A stretch of 64,000 bases of DNA from Axinella damicornis (GCA_963931865.1 OZ007514.1:1144539-1208538); one strand, 5' to 3'. Positions 41,044-52,440 are shown, counted from the stretch's first letter. Notes: a model not told the origin generated them from the letters alone. Numbers and translations are program-made.

Positions 41044-43231
41044 CACTTGCAGTAGAAGTCTGAGGGAACCAGACCAAGTGATCCCGCGTCAGTCTGCTGC
41101 AGACCCTTCGATTCACGGTGCATGTCGTCCACCTACGTTTGCGTTCAACTGTGGCGACGTGCGTGAATGTGGCAGCTGTATCAGTAGAACTGTGTTCACC
41201 TGAACAGAAGAAGGCTTCCTGAGGCATTGAATTGTGGTAGTGCAGTGTGCTCGATGCACTGCGCAACCCTGCAATGATCGCTTCCCGAATTTGCGGACAC
41301 ACTTCTGGATACAGCTCTGAAGCAATGGCTGCTGGAAGTTGAATACTCACCTGGAAATAGGTTGAGAAGGAATCGGTGAGCGTGATTCTTCCAGGACGAT
41401 CTCCTGGGACTTTGAACACGATGGTGTTTCGGTCAACTACGGATGGACATTGACTGCTAGCATCAGAGAGCAGCTTCCATTTGGCCCGAGAAAGAAGGTA
41501 GGCTGCTAGACCACAGAACACTCCAACTGGAGGACTGTGGGGAAAGTAAAACAGCAGGGAAGGGACACTGCTACTTGGAGAGAGAAGAGAGGGATCCTCT
41601 GCCACTGGTAAGAGACAGGGCATGAGGTACTCCTTCTCGGTGATCTGGGACACTATGAGGAGCTTCGTGAAAAGCTTCAGAAGCTGGACAGGACCAAAAA
41701 GGCCTGGGACATAATGTTTTGAAAACTCCGACTTGCTAAGGAGTTCTAGGGTCACGATTCCCTGATCACGAAGCTTACTGAGCTTACCTTCAGCTGCTCG
41801 GCGTTGACTTGGGTTGGTCTTCAACCTGTGGATGTGCTCCACTAATTCTGATATCTTGTCAAGGAGCACCTGGGAATCACAAAAGATGATGTCAGGAAGC
41901 AGGTCCTTGTAGTAGAACAGAATGTTAAGACTATCAAGGTACTTCAAAGCTTCCTCAAATGACTCCTCATCGAAGTGATATCTTTGAGCCAATGCAAAGC
42001 ACTCAGCTTTACTGAGCACACCACGCCCTAGCTCCAGCATCCGCTTCTCAAGTGCAACCTCAAGGGCGTACCATCGCAGTGGGATTTGCTTTGGTTTCAC
42101 ATGCGATCTTTCCACTATCACTCTCCGAATCTCTGCAGCAAACTCTCTCTCCTGAGGCCCGGGGTGTTTGGCATTCAATGGGAAAATGAGCTCCTTCAAC
42201 CCTTCACCACAGTAGATGACATCATTGTGTACTGCAGGAAGGAGCATATCTCGAATCCTTTGATTTTTCTCCTCTCTTGATTCTGGGCACTGGTCCTCCC
42301 GATCCTTGTGGGTCCCTATGAAGATTGCATTGGGACAGAGGCCCTCCTCAGACTGGGATACCTGTGACTGCATTACCCTCATGTAGTGTCTCAGAATCTG
42401 TTCGTTGGTGTAAGCTGAGTAATACGGGATGCCAACACGCTCGCCATTGTCATCAAAGTACTCAATCAGTGGGTGGTCACTGAGACTTGCATCGAGTCTG
42501 ATCGCAAACATAGTGGCTGAAGTGCCTCTCATGAATATGGGGAGCACCTCCTGAAACTGAGGCTGCCCACCGGTGTCGATCAGACTGATTCGATCCCATT
42601 TGAAGGCCTTCTTCGCATTGCGGGAATGTGGTGACATCTCAATGCGTCGAAGTAGTTCATCTTCTGCAACAGTAGAGACTGAGGACAATATGTCATGGGT
42701 GATGGAAGAGGTACTAGCACCCTCTTTAGTGGAAGGTGGGTGTGCTATTGCATGCTCTGGAGGGCCAGTTTGTGGCTTTGAAGAACCTGCTACTGTGGGT
42801 GAGCTGGAAGAACCAGCTGGGGTTTTGGCATTCACAGCAGGGGAAGGCTTTGATGGAAGCATTGTGGATGTGTCGGCAATAGTCTGTGCAAGTTGATCGT
42901 GGGTTACTCGGACAAACGTATTACCTCTCTTTTCAACCCTAGTCCTCGACACTGCTCTAACTGGTCTTGTAGCACACGGTGTGCTATGGCGGACAGCGGG
43001 TGGATCCTCGTCCATGATCAGGGCGATCACATGACTCTTTCCTGTTCCAGCTGCACCTAGAATGAGCGCTGTAATGTCCCTTGCCTCCACGTATCCGTGT
43101 GTCATTGCCTCATTAAACAGCTCCTTAGACTTCTCACTCACTGTAGGGTGGAAAGTGAGAAGATAGTGAACTCGAGAATCACCTTCTGAGACACTCAACT
43201 GTAGATCACTTTCAGTGTCCAAGTCAACTTC
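41044..43231 (-). CDS. R3: Roc-COR GTPase exon
   Basis: A 2.19-kb exon, acceptor GTTGTAG and donor GTACGT, ending in phase 1 like R1 and R2. Numbering from the Met at 43222: P-loop GAAGTGKS at 56-63; a Ser/Thr/Pro-rich insert; G3 DTGGQPQF; G4 THKD; COR-like region with IPLRWYALEVAL, KAECFALAQRY, YLDSLNILFYY and IIFCDSQVLLDKI. It is more diverged than R1 and R2 are from each other and has about 40 extra residues before the P-loop in the same exon (QLSVSEGDSRVHYLLTFHP). Its C-terminal end is Cys/Ser/Thr-rich. Death cassettes C, B and A follow at 1.6, 3.1 and 4.3 kb downstream in the same orientation. Confidence 0.87.
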
Positions 43232-43371
43232 CTACAACTGGTATACAGATATACATGTACCATACAGTGACATCTGTTGGGGCATGCACATACATGCAAC
43301 CCACACAGGGAACATCAATGAACCAAACATTGTAGCAACAGTGTAGGGATGGATGCGCGTCGCAGCATTAC

Positions 43372-43471
43372 TTAAGGTGGCAGATACCCCTTTACGTTAG
43401 GTTACCTTTAAACGTCGGGGGCCCCCGACGTTTAAAGGTAACCTAACGTAAAGGGGTATCTGCCACCTTAA
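43372..43471. mobile_element. Perfect 100-bp palindrome bounded by TTAA
   Basis: Two 50-bp arms, starting TTAAGGTGGCAGATACCCCT, are exact reverse complements with no spacer; the centre is GGGGGCCCCC. TTAA at both ends could be a target duplication of the piggyBac/Kolobok type. It lies about 140 bp upstream of the R3 GTPase exon. Confidence 0.95.
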
Positions 43472-43799
43472 ACATACTAGTGCATACGTGACACAGATGC
43501 CTCGCGGGAAGCTAATTTGGCAGTTGCAGAACATAATCATGAGCAATGGGAAGTCTCTGTGAATGGCAAACATCAACTTCATTCTGCCTGCCAGTCTCTT
43601 TCTCTTGAATTACAAGCCACAGATAAGCAACTAATATTCAAGAGGCTGAAATGCTAACAGAGCTGATTAATCAAGCAAAGGGAGGAGCAACTGGATCAAG
43701 AATGGTGCCCTACCAGCAATAAACAGAATCAGTTGTACGGATGGAATTATCTGAGCATATACTATTTCTGATGTATTAACGAGGGGCAACGGCACTCAA

Positions 43800-44230
43800 C
43801 CGGTTGCAACTCGCTGGTTGTGCAAGCTAGGCTCGCCCCAATTAACGCACATGTCACGTGAGGACCAAGCTTGGTCAATATCGAGTCGGCAATGGTGTCC
43901 AAAGGGAAGACAAGAACTTATTACAGCGCTCACAACTTCGCGCCAGCACGGTGAGTTTTGGCATGTGAGCGTCAGGGAACGACAGCGATCACACCGGTGT
44001 GGTCAGAAACTTTGTGGGGCCTTCGTAAGAGCTGCACTGGCAACGAACTTCGAAAAGACCGATCGAGCAATGGCGGCCGATGGCACAACAAAAGCACTTG
44101 TATCCAAAATTGTATGGTGAGGTCAGTGCACGATAGCAATCACGAAGGTGTAGTGAGAACCTTTGCAGGAGGGGCAACCACACTCCTGGTAGGCGTTGCA
44201 ACCCCGGTTCCGACTCGCCGTAGCGCAAGC
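43800..44230. repeat. Dispersed repeat family, copy 3
   Basis: Longest copy: GGTTGCAACTCGCTGG, CATGTCACG.GAGGACCA, ATGG.GTCCAAA and TTACAGCGCTCACAACTT in the same order as at 45160-45610. Confidence 0.65.
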
Positions 44231-45160
44231 TATGCATATTGTAAGGTTAGTTTCAGTCCCACATAGATGAGTTTGCTGTAAATTTTCCATATATATATAT
44301 ATATATATATACGTATCGTACGTACGTCGTGCCGTAAATCACTTCCTGCTCTTATTTTGAGTATTCTTACGTCATGTGTTAATTCCAAAACGATACGCAA
44401 ATTTGCATCGTGCGAATACTCGATGGACGACGGCGACAGCACATCAGAGACCACTCGTGGACCAAGCCATGAACAGTCTAACCAGGCTCTGTACCTTCTC
44501 GCCTGTGGCGACAGTAAACTGGGCGAAGACCGCTGGTGGACTTAGCTACTCACCAACCTGCACATCTCAGTGCAGCAGCCACCTGGTGTCACCAGTGCTA
44601 GACCAGTGTGCAGCATGCATATATGCCGGCAGGGAACATTAAAATTCGACTGACTGTGCATGCACGCAAATACTCGTTCTGCATTGCATTGCACTGACTC
44701 GCTCACGCTTGCCCCACAATGCCATGCATTCTCCTAGTTATTACCCCGTGCGCATGAGCAGCAGGGGTAGAGTGATCGGTTTGTCTGTCAGTCAGTCAGT
44801 CAGTCTGTCTGTCCGTCCAAGCGGTTTGAGCAGTGAAGGCCTTGTTGAAGGCTTGCTTAATTCAGAATAGAAGTGTCAGAATTCAGCGTCTACATAACTT
44901 ACAGACCAGAGATCCAATTCGAGAGGCTGAAAAACATTGCGTGAATGTCGACGATTAGCTGTGTTCTACTTGACCACACCCTGTTTCTAACATTACTGCC
45001 ACAACTTACGGTATCTTATTCTGCATTGCATGCTGTGTTAAAAATCAGTAGGCCCTAGCTATCTCATCATGCATGCTGTATTAGAATGCTTGAATGATCG
45101 GCAGTTAAAAAGTCGTGCACGCGGTATGTGCTCTGCTGAGCACCTCTAGGTTAATTAATC
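44230..45160. other. No gene seen
   Basis: Holds an (AT)n run at 44291-44312 followed by ACGT repeats, and a (CAGT)n stretch near 44785-44805. No convincing exon. Confidence 0.4.
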
Positions 45161-45610
45161 AATTATTGAGGGGCAACCACACTCCTGGTAGCCATGTTGC
45201 AACCGGTTGCAACTCCCTGGATGTGCAAGCTAGGTATTGCAGCTCATTCCAATTAACGCACATGTCACGCGAGGACCATGCTCGGTCGATCGAGCCAGCA
45301 ATGGCGTCCAAAAGTAAGACAAGAGCTTATTACACTGCTAACAACTTGCCAGCATGGTGAGTTTTGAACGATAGCGATCACGGTTGTGTGGTCAGAATCT
45401 TCGTGCGCCTTTCCTATGAGTTGCACTGGCAACGAAAGTCAAAGGGAGCGCCCGAGCAATGACGGCCGATGGCAAGACAAAAGCACTTGTATCTCCACCA
45501 CCAAGGTGAGTTTCAGCACCAAAATTGTACGGTTGGGTCACTGCATGATAGCGATTACGATGATGCAGTCAGAACCTTTGTAGGTCTTTCCGGCGAGCTG
45601 TGAGGTTATT
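45160..45610. repeat. Dispersed repeat family, copy 4
   Basis: Contains ATGGCGTCCAAAAGTAAGAC on the plus strand, starting an open segment MASKSKTRAYYTANNLPA that stops at a GTGAGT donor. Then a second block ends at AAGGTGAGTTTCAGCACC. This is the best-preserved copy of the repeat's exon-like structure. Confidence 0.6.
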
Positions 45611-45974
45611 TACATTACCGTAGTGTACGTATCAAGCGCCCACCCCCCTCTTCACGCGAAAGTTACTGCACAGGGTCCAAAAGCAATGTAGTAAGGGCCC
45701 ACCCATCACAAAAGTTTTGAGCAGCATTTCTTAACCTCTGGGCGAGGTTGTGCATTCAGAAAGTGCTTTCTCTGTCGAGCAATTCTTCTGGAAAAGACGC
45801 GCGATCAATTTCTTTGCGTGAAAAATGGACTTATATATTCATAGCCAGTCATTGATATTCACAGCTTACCACACCGCTTGTTGTTTATACAGTGCTGAAT
45901 GTGTGGGCGGATACTACATGCCTAAGTAGTCTGAGTACACATCTAGCGCCCACCCCCCTGTTCAGCGGCGTTCT

Positions 45975-46532
45975 TATGGCACGGCGTCCGTAACAAAATT
46001 AGATAAACTGGGAAGCTGACATGATGTTTATTTGCCGACGTGTTACGTTTATTTGCTGACGTCGTGCCTTATTTGCCGACGTAGAAATCTTATTTGCCGA
46101 CGTTGACGTCTTATTTGCCGGCGTTAAAAATCATATTTGCTGACGTAGCCGCTTCTTATTTGCCGACGTAGGCTTCTTATCTGCCGACGTATACATCTTA
46201 TTTGCCAACGTAGAATCTTTTGCAGTACCGGTCAGAATCTGCAGTACGGCAAACAAGGGATCGGCGTCGGCAGATAAGAAGTCTACGTCGGCATATAAGA
46301 CGTCAACGTCGGCAAATAAGAAGTCAACGTCCGCAGATAAGAAGTCTACGTCGAAGCGGCTACGTCAGCAAATAAACGTTCACGACGGCAAATAAGAATT
46401 CCACGCCAGCAAATAAATGTTGCATGTCGGCAAATAAGATTTCTACGTCGGCAAATAAATGTTGCATGTCGGCAAATAAATATTATGTCAGTTTCCCAGT
46501 TTACCTATTTTTGTTACGGACGGCGTGCCATA
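45975..46532. mobile_element. Foldback transposon with internal motif array
   Basis: A 558-bp element with termini TATGGCACGGCGTCCGTAAC and complement, flanked by exact 6-bp direct repeats CGTTCT (45969-45974 and 46533-46538). About nine direct copies of TTATTTGCCGACGT fill the left arm and about ten reverse copies (ACGTCGGCAAATAA) the right arm, at irregular spacing. No ORF. Confidence 0.92.
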
Positions 46533-46539
46533 CGTTCTA

Positions 46540-47820
46540 TTGTCCCCAAACCCTGGGCACAATTTTTCCCCTACCAGGAGTGTAACCAGGTGGTGTGTTG
46601 AAAGAGGAGGTTGTACAACTGTGCCCAGGCTCTTACAAAGCAGGGCAGGGACTAAGATTACATACATACACTGTGTGTGTCTCTACCAGTCACCACCTTA
46701 ACCTCCGGCTCAACTATACAATCCTTCCTGTCCCTGAGAGAGAATGACCACAGTGGTGTAGGAACCACAAGGGAGACGGGGACTGGCCCACCCCTTAAAA
46801 TTTTCCAAAGTTTAAAATAAGGGCGTACCCTCATACAGGCGCACGCATGCCATTGCGACACACCCCTCCACCTGACCACATGTAGACCGAACAAGACGTG
46901 AGTTTAACAGAGAACTGTGGAAGGGTGCAGTGGCTGATGATGGCACAGAGACGGATCGATACATTCTTTCGCCAGCAAACCTGCTCAGTTCGCGGTAAGT
47001 GTTTTATTTCACGGTAAGATACTGGCTTCAGCCAAGGGCAAGGCCCCAGCCCGAAGCAGCCGCCACAGCCATCGAGAGAGTAATAGCATACATGATGTAA
47101 GTGCATGTAGTGAGATGCTAGCCTTCGAGAGTTTTTTTTTATAATGGTTGAAAAAGAGGTCCAAATTTTTTCTGTGCTATGCACAGAATATGAATCGGCC
47201 GCTTCACGGCATCTGTTTCCAGCTCAATAATAAAATTATATCTTCCTATGCCATTGGACCAGCAGAAAATTTGAACTCGATTGGGACTCAAACTTATGAC
47301 CTCCTGATTATCAATCTATTTGCAGACTTACTAAGCGACTGCGGCATGCATCAACCAATCAGGTCAAGCTCCACCCGTCATGGCTACGTTTCATTTTCAT
47401 CAGCAATGGTTGAAAATGGCTGCTGTGTGAGCGTTCGCATGTAGTTCAATGCAGGGCTCTCACCAAATGGACGAACTGGTCAATGTGGCATGTTGAACGC
47501 GATTGGTTGACTTCACGGGCTCATGTGAATTGGCGACAGCTTGGAGCTTTCACTGCTTGGGTCTTCAAACAGAACCGAACTCACTGATCTCTCCCATTGA
47601 CTGGCTTGTATAAGCCAGAAGATATACGGTAGTAAACAACTTGAACATTACCGCATTCATGCGTTACCAGGTGAAGCTCATTTTATAAGTGCATATTCGC
47701 CGTTAGGCGCAGGTTCAACTCTTGTCCCTGTTAAGTGCTGAAGTCTTCTTCCAGAAACTGTCATTTAATTCCGAATGAAGTATACTTCCTTCTTAACGGG
47801 TGCTACACAACACGAGTGGT
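46540..47820. other. No protein gene seen
   Basis: Only short frames without splice support, one tRNA-like segment on the minus strand (listed) and no clear repeat array. Confidence 0.35.
47265..47345 (-). repeat. Degenerate tRNA-like segment
   Basis: On the minus strand GTCGCTTAGTAAGTCTGC, an anticodon-like TTGATAATCA stem and AGGTCATAAGTTTGAGTCCC follow tRNA order, with a B-box-like end. The acceptor stem does not close. Its B box resembles that at 18.4 kb, so a SINE origin is possible. Confidence 0.3.
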
Positions 47821-47824
47821 GAAT

Positions 47825-50648
47825 TTAATGCTCTGGGACTTGGTGAAATTGGACCCGATTAAAAAAGTTCGGCGGTTGACCATCAACTAGGTAATTGCTA
47901 CATCCCATACCTCTGACATATTTCATAGTAACGTTGTTGTGTAGCCCCATCTCCTGTAGTGCTGTACCAACGTGCTTCCAAGAGGAGAAGGGGTCGTATT
48001 TCACGTAGTAGTCCACCACAGCCTCCATCTTCAGATGATCAGTCTGGTAGAGACCTTTGATATTCCACAGCTTAGAGTCTGGCATATAAAGCTTGTCACC
48101 TAACTCCTCCCAGCGGTGCTCAATCTCCTTCACCACTTCCATGAGGTTGTCAGTGGTGAGGGTGGGGTCAGCTGGGTGGGGAGACAACATGGGGAAGATA
48201 TAATGGACGTGTCCTAGCTACTCAACAAAGCTCTGCCATGACTCTCCTGTTCCATAAACAAAGTCAGTTCAGAAAGTGTCATCTTCACGTCCACAATACC
48301 AGTACAAGCAACACAATGCATGGGTACCTATACAGTGACCGAGGGGGGGCAGGTGGTTTGAGGGGGCACAGCAACTACAAAATGTACTACTCGACTCTGA
48401 ATTGTTGCATTGAGTAAGTCCCTTGTATTAGTGCAGTGCACTATAGTGATGTGCATGGAGAGAGTCATATGGTACCAGTGTGCTATAACCATACTATCAA
48501 TTCTTGGTCGAACTATCACCAGTAGAGAATTTGACATCATTGTCATTTCAGCGGCAACGACAATGATGTCATCATGCACTCTTGATGGTCCAGTGATTGA
48601 CATCAGGTAGCTCAACAGTAAAAGGCAGTGGCGGTAATTCTTGACTCACAATCATAACTGATTTTAGTTACTCACGTGGCCCTCTACAAACAGAATTAAC
48701 TAGATAATGTACCGTTTAGTGTGCATTATCTAGATAATGACCAACGGCTGTTTTGGGTACCGGGTAACACTAAATACTAACCTGGTGGCTGGAATATTAC
48801 CCGTCAAGGATAGCACTCTGAATTGTTGCATTGAGCATGTCCCTCGTATTAGTGCAGTGCATGGAGAGATCATCTGGTACCAGTGTGGTCGGACTAGAGA
48901 ATTTCAAATCTGAAATTGCAATGTTTCAACCACACTTTGGTAGTCTTCTTCAAGCAGTAATGTACTATCTAGATAATGACCAACAGCTGTTTTGGGTGAG
49001 TTTTGTGCACTGTCCTGCATGTATATTACTGTAAGTGTACATCGTGTATCAGTTTTTGGACATTACTGGGTTAGTGCACTTGGGCAATATACATGTAGCA
49101 ATGGTCTCGGGCGGATAATGTACTTGCCTTCGGCTCGTGCATTATCCCGCCCTCAACCGTTACAACACTGCCCTCAGTGCACTAAAACCTGAAAAACTGG
49201 TAAATAACTATTACACGATGTACACTAGGCACATTGGAGTACTAGATAAGTAGTAGCCTCGTTCTCAGGCCTTCTCACTCCAGCGTTTGTCGCTTACAGT
49301 ACTAAAGCGACAATCGCTGGGTGAGAAGGCCTGAGAATGAGGCTACACAAGCAGGACAGTGAGTACTAGTGGGCATCCATTAGAATGCAAACACCATAGC
49401 ACACAAGTCCTATTTCAGGTGGTGAAGAAATGCACGTACCTTTGGGCAAGTATTGTTTGGCCATCGCTGCTGCTCTCTCCTCTTCACTCCTGTAAAGTGT
49501 CCAGGCAAGTTTCCCCCAGGAGGCATGAGGGGAACAGTTGACCCAATACTGTGACAGTGCACGACTCTTCTCCCCCTCAGTGGATGACTGCTGCTTGATT
49601 TCAGCTCGCTTGGAGTCTGGGACACCAAACAATCTCCACACCCTCTCCCTGTCTCCCACCTCCCCCATCACCGCCGTCACCTTCTCCACAGTGAGGGTGG
49701 GGTCTGAGGGAGAGACACAAGCAGAAGGGGAGGACAGTGAGGAGAACAGCAAATAAACAATGTTGTGGTCATTCCAGTCCATCAGTTAATCCACTCCATG
49801 CTAAGTCACAATACTCAGCACAGTAGATATATACTTGGGTATTACAGTGACTATCCCTACAAACACAGATACTGCCTTGTGCATTACCAATATGGTCCAG
49901 CACTGTGTGTCTGTGTGTACTGAGATTTACTATACTTACCAGTCCTCTACGATAACCACAACTGCTATGGACACTGCTGTGGATACCAGGTTAGTACGTT
50001 CCCTGCCGTTCAATGCTGATACGGCTACCACTTCACCCTCAAGCTCACAATGTGCAGAAACCTTCTACTGATCATGCCCTTCACATTATTGATACATGAA
50101 TTTCGGTAAATGCACATGAACAGTTATATTTTATTGACCACGTCATTTACGTTCCTGTTTCTGCACAAGCCAGATGCTGCCCATAGGGCGGGTCCTGGTA
50201 GAGTAAATATAATGTTGGCTGCCATGATAGCACAGAGAGTACGTCCAAGATTTGCAGCTTGTGGGTTAGCCTCGTTCCCAGACTGCGTACTTTCTCTCCT
50301 CCCACGCGGCCTGGGAACGAGTGGGTGTGCAATTGTGTAGTGATCTTCCCATTTCCTCTACTCCCAGTTTGTCTGATCTCATTCAGTTCCTCTCTCCCAT
50401 TTCATCTACTCCCTCGTTTTATTATGATACACTCATTCCTACTGTATTCATGGTAATGTTCAAAGTCACCTGACTCAACTGGTGATATCCATTCAACAAT
50501 TGGAACTACCTCAAAGTTGAGGGTACAACAAACTAAACTGGTGGCTGACGCCTGAAACCTTGCATGTGCAAGCAATTGCATCTATAGACCACGCACACGA
50601 ACAAAATTAGTATATACCTTCGTCCTCAGCCTCGGCTTCAGATGCCAT
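47825..50648 (-). CDS. Protein with two Death-domain exons
   Basis: A likely first exon at 50618-50648 encodes MASEAEAEDE and ends at GTATAT in phase 1. Exon 49440-49703 (264 bp) starts DPTLTVEKVTAVMGEV and has GVPDSKRAEIKQQ, ALSQYWVNCSPHASWGKLAW. Exon 47825-48171 starts ADPTLTTDNLMEVVKEIEHR and has WEELGDKLYMPDSKLWNIKG, SSWKHVGTALQEMG and a stop. Both are phase 1 entries after TC/CCAG acceptors. The shared DPTLT opening and W..LG..L..PDSK...I pattern show they are duplicated Death-fold exons. They are more distant from the Roco-linked Death domains. No GTPase exon is attached. Exons between 49.7 and 50.6 kb may be missing; a candidate hydrophobic segment at about 49940-50050 did not fit in phase. 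Confidence 0.68.
48392..49000. repeat. Local direct duplication
   Basis: TCTGAATTGTTGCATTGAG...ATTAGTGCAGTGCA (48392-48500) recurs at 48811-48900. ATCTAGATAATGACCAACGG...GCTGTTTTGGGT recurs at about 48968-48996. Lies in an intron of the two-Death-domain gene or just 3' of it. Confidence 0.75.
49256..49343. mobile_element. Short MITE, 'GCCTCGTTCTCAGGCC' family
   Basis: An 88-bp hairpin: GCCTCGTTCTCAGGCCTTCT...CAGCGTTTGTCGCTT and complement. Flanks GATAAGTAG/CACAAGCAG match 6 of 9. Confidence 0.75.
50279..50322. mobile_element. Degenerate MITE, same family
   Basis: GCCTCGTTCCCAGACTGCG and CGCGGCCTGGGAACGAG face each other over about 44 bp; the right terminus is eroded. Confidence 0.6.
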
Positions 50649-50960
50649 TTTTCGTCGAGATAAGGAAGTAAGTATGGCCGGCCGGATGTTGGATCGAATG
50701 CACGGGCATGCGCAAGCATTCGCTTCCGGCCGCCGTATAACGTAACCGCTACTGAGCATGCGCACAAATACTGCACATGCTCAGTAACGGTTTTCGTTTG
50801 CTGAATTTGCAAGATCTCAGCAAACTGCAGTACCAGTACCAGTCTGAGTACCATGATGCACAATAATTGAAGGGCTGAGAACCAGTGGGGGCTATATAGA
50901 GTTAATATGCCTGTGCAGTACATACACCTGGGATGCAGCAGCATAAGTCTGGCAGATCAT

Positions 50961-50961
50961 G

Positions 50962-50990
<29 letters not shown>
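50961..50990. repeat. Poly-C tract
   Basis: About 29 consecutive C on the plus strand. Confidence 0.9.
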
Positions 50991-50992
<2 letters not shown>

Positions 50993-50995
50993 ATG

Positions 50996-51298
50996 AATTA
51001 GGTGAAGCACCAATCTGCCATGCAGAGAGACAAATGAAATAGAAAGGAATTTGCTGTGAGAGGGCGTGTCTCATCTTGGTTCCACACCATCCCTCTTCTC
51101 CCTCGCCCCGTCTGACTCAGGTCCTGCACACTTTAGTCGACCAAAGAAAGTTTTTACTGAGAGTACAGCATTAACTGTCTCTGTTCCTTTTGTCTCTCCA
51201 GCCGCAGAACACTTGCTCACTGACTACATCGACGTCGTAGACTACGTTGAACATGTTGTTTAATAATTCTGTTCAGTGAGTTGTATGGGGTTGTGAGT

Positions 51299-51345
<47 letters not shown>

Positions 51346-51835
51346 GTATGGGGAGCGGGAGGAGAATATGACATTGTGAAGATGTGCTNNNNNNNNNNNN
51401 NNNNNNNNNNNNNNNNNNNNNNNNNNNNNNNNNNNNNNNNNNNNNNNNNNNNNNNNNNNNNNNNNNNNNNNNNNNNNNNNNNNNNNNNNNNNNNNNNNNN
51501 NNNNNNNNNNNNNNNNNNNNNNNNNNNNNNNNNNNNNNNNNNNNNNNNNNNNNNNNNNNNNNNNNNNNNNNNNNNNNNNNNNNNNNNNCTTGGCCACAGT
51601 GATCTGCAGAGCATAAAGAACCTCCATCTGTAAGTCCTGGTTCTCATCGACATACTTCAAGACCATCAGGCGTTTCTTGAAACACGCATTATCGAACATA
51701 GCACTAGTCCAGAACCTGCATGAAAAGATAAATGCACCACGCACTGACACACAAACAGTAACGATGATGTTGCTATAACAGCCTTGTTTCCATGGTGATA
51801 GCTACAGACAGCAGTATAGTAACCTGTCACAGTGA
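50996..51835 (-). pseudogene. Duplicated and decayed eIF4G 3' end
   Basis: From AATTAGGTGAAGCAC to TTGCTATAACAGCCTTGTTT...CCTGTCA, this segment parallels 52553-53745. It contains a copy of the penultimate W2 exon (CFKKRLMVLKYVDENQDLQM) and of the last exon (MFNVVYDVDVVSEQVFCGWR). The last exon is frameshifted after GWRDK and stops before the TTFFDWLE aromatic/acidic end that completes the W2 domain. The first copy lost one Lys codon. It may serve as an alternative 3' end, but decay is likelier. Confidence 0.8.
51389..51588. other. Assembly gap, 200 N
   Basis: Exactly 200 undetermined bases. The bases before it (GATGTGCT) match the point in the intact copy (near 53085) where the long GT tract begins, and the bases after it resume in the W2 exon. 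The gap therefore probably hides an unresolved GT microsatellite. Confidence 0.95.
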
Positions 51836-52099
51836 AATCTTAAACCCAAGACAACTGCAGTGATGAATTTAATAATGCTGCAACCTGATACAGCCATTAA
51901 ATGTCAATTGGGATGCTAACATATTTCAGCAAATGACCAATACTATGTAAATTAACACACAGCAGCATGATCTGTGTGAGACTCGAGTCGGTAAAGTAGA
52001 ATTCAAACCTTAACGACAGTCATAGCAAATACATCATTGATATGGGTGTGGTTATCGTTCAATACACAAGCCAACTGTAACCCGCGGGCCCTATATTCT

Positions 52100-52440
52100 A
52101 GACCAGCCCCAGGGAGGGTGGTGGAGGGTATACGCAGGTGTCAGCAGAACTGCAGTGCTTACCCCTAGCTCCTCTGTGATAACGGTATGGCTGTTGGTGC
52201 CAGTCAGGCATTGGCATGGCTTGCTGGCCCCATCCATGGCCCACCCAATGGACTCATCACAGATGAATCTCATCAGAATGAAGTAATTACATATCACTTA
52301 TGTCTTGCCTACTGATTTTAGTTTGAGAGTTGCTGCACATAATCTCTGTGTGGGTGGATGGGAGGGAGGGAGCAGCTTCAAGTTCACGGACGATGGAAAA
52401 TTGAGACACAAAAGACATTTTAATTGAACGCCTCACATAA
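52100..52440 (-). CDS. Possible exons, unknown
   Basis: Two open minus-strand segments, one with KMSFVSQFSIVRELEAAPSL and one with CDESIGWAMDGASKPCQCL then TGTNSHTVITEELG before a GTAAGC, look coding but match nothing I recognise. They sit between the eIF4G stop and its duplicate. Confidence 0.25.

Noticed and set aside
47148..47444. 98-codon plus-strand ORF
   Set aside because: No motif, no splice partner, and it overlaps a tRNA-like repeat on the other strand.
49940..50052. Transmembrane exon in the two-Death-domain gene (NLVSTAVSIAVVVIVED)
   Set aside because: There is a good GTAAGT donor, but no acceptor gives the phase 1 needed by its neighbours, and the hydrophobic run is short.
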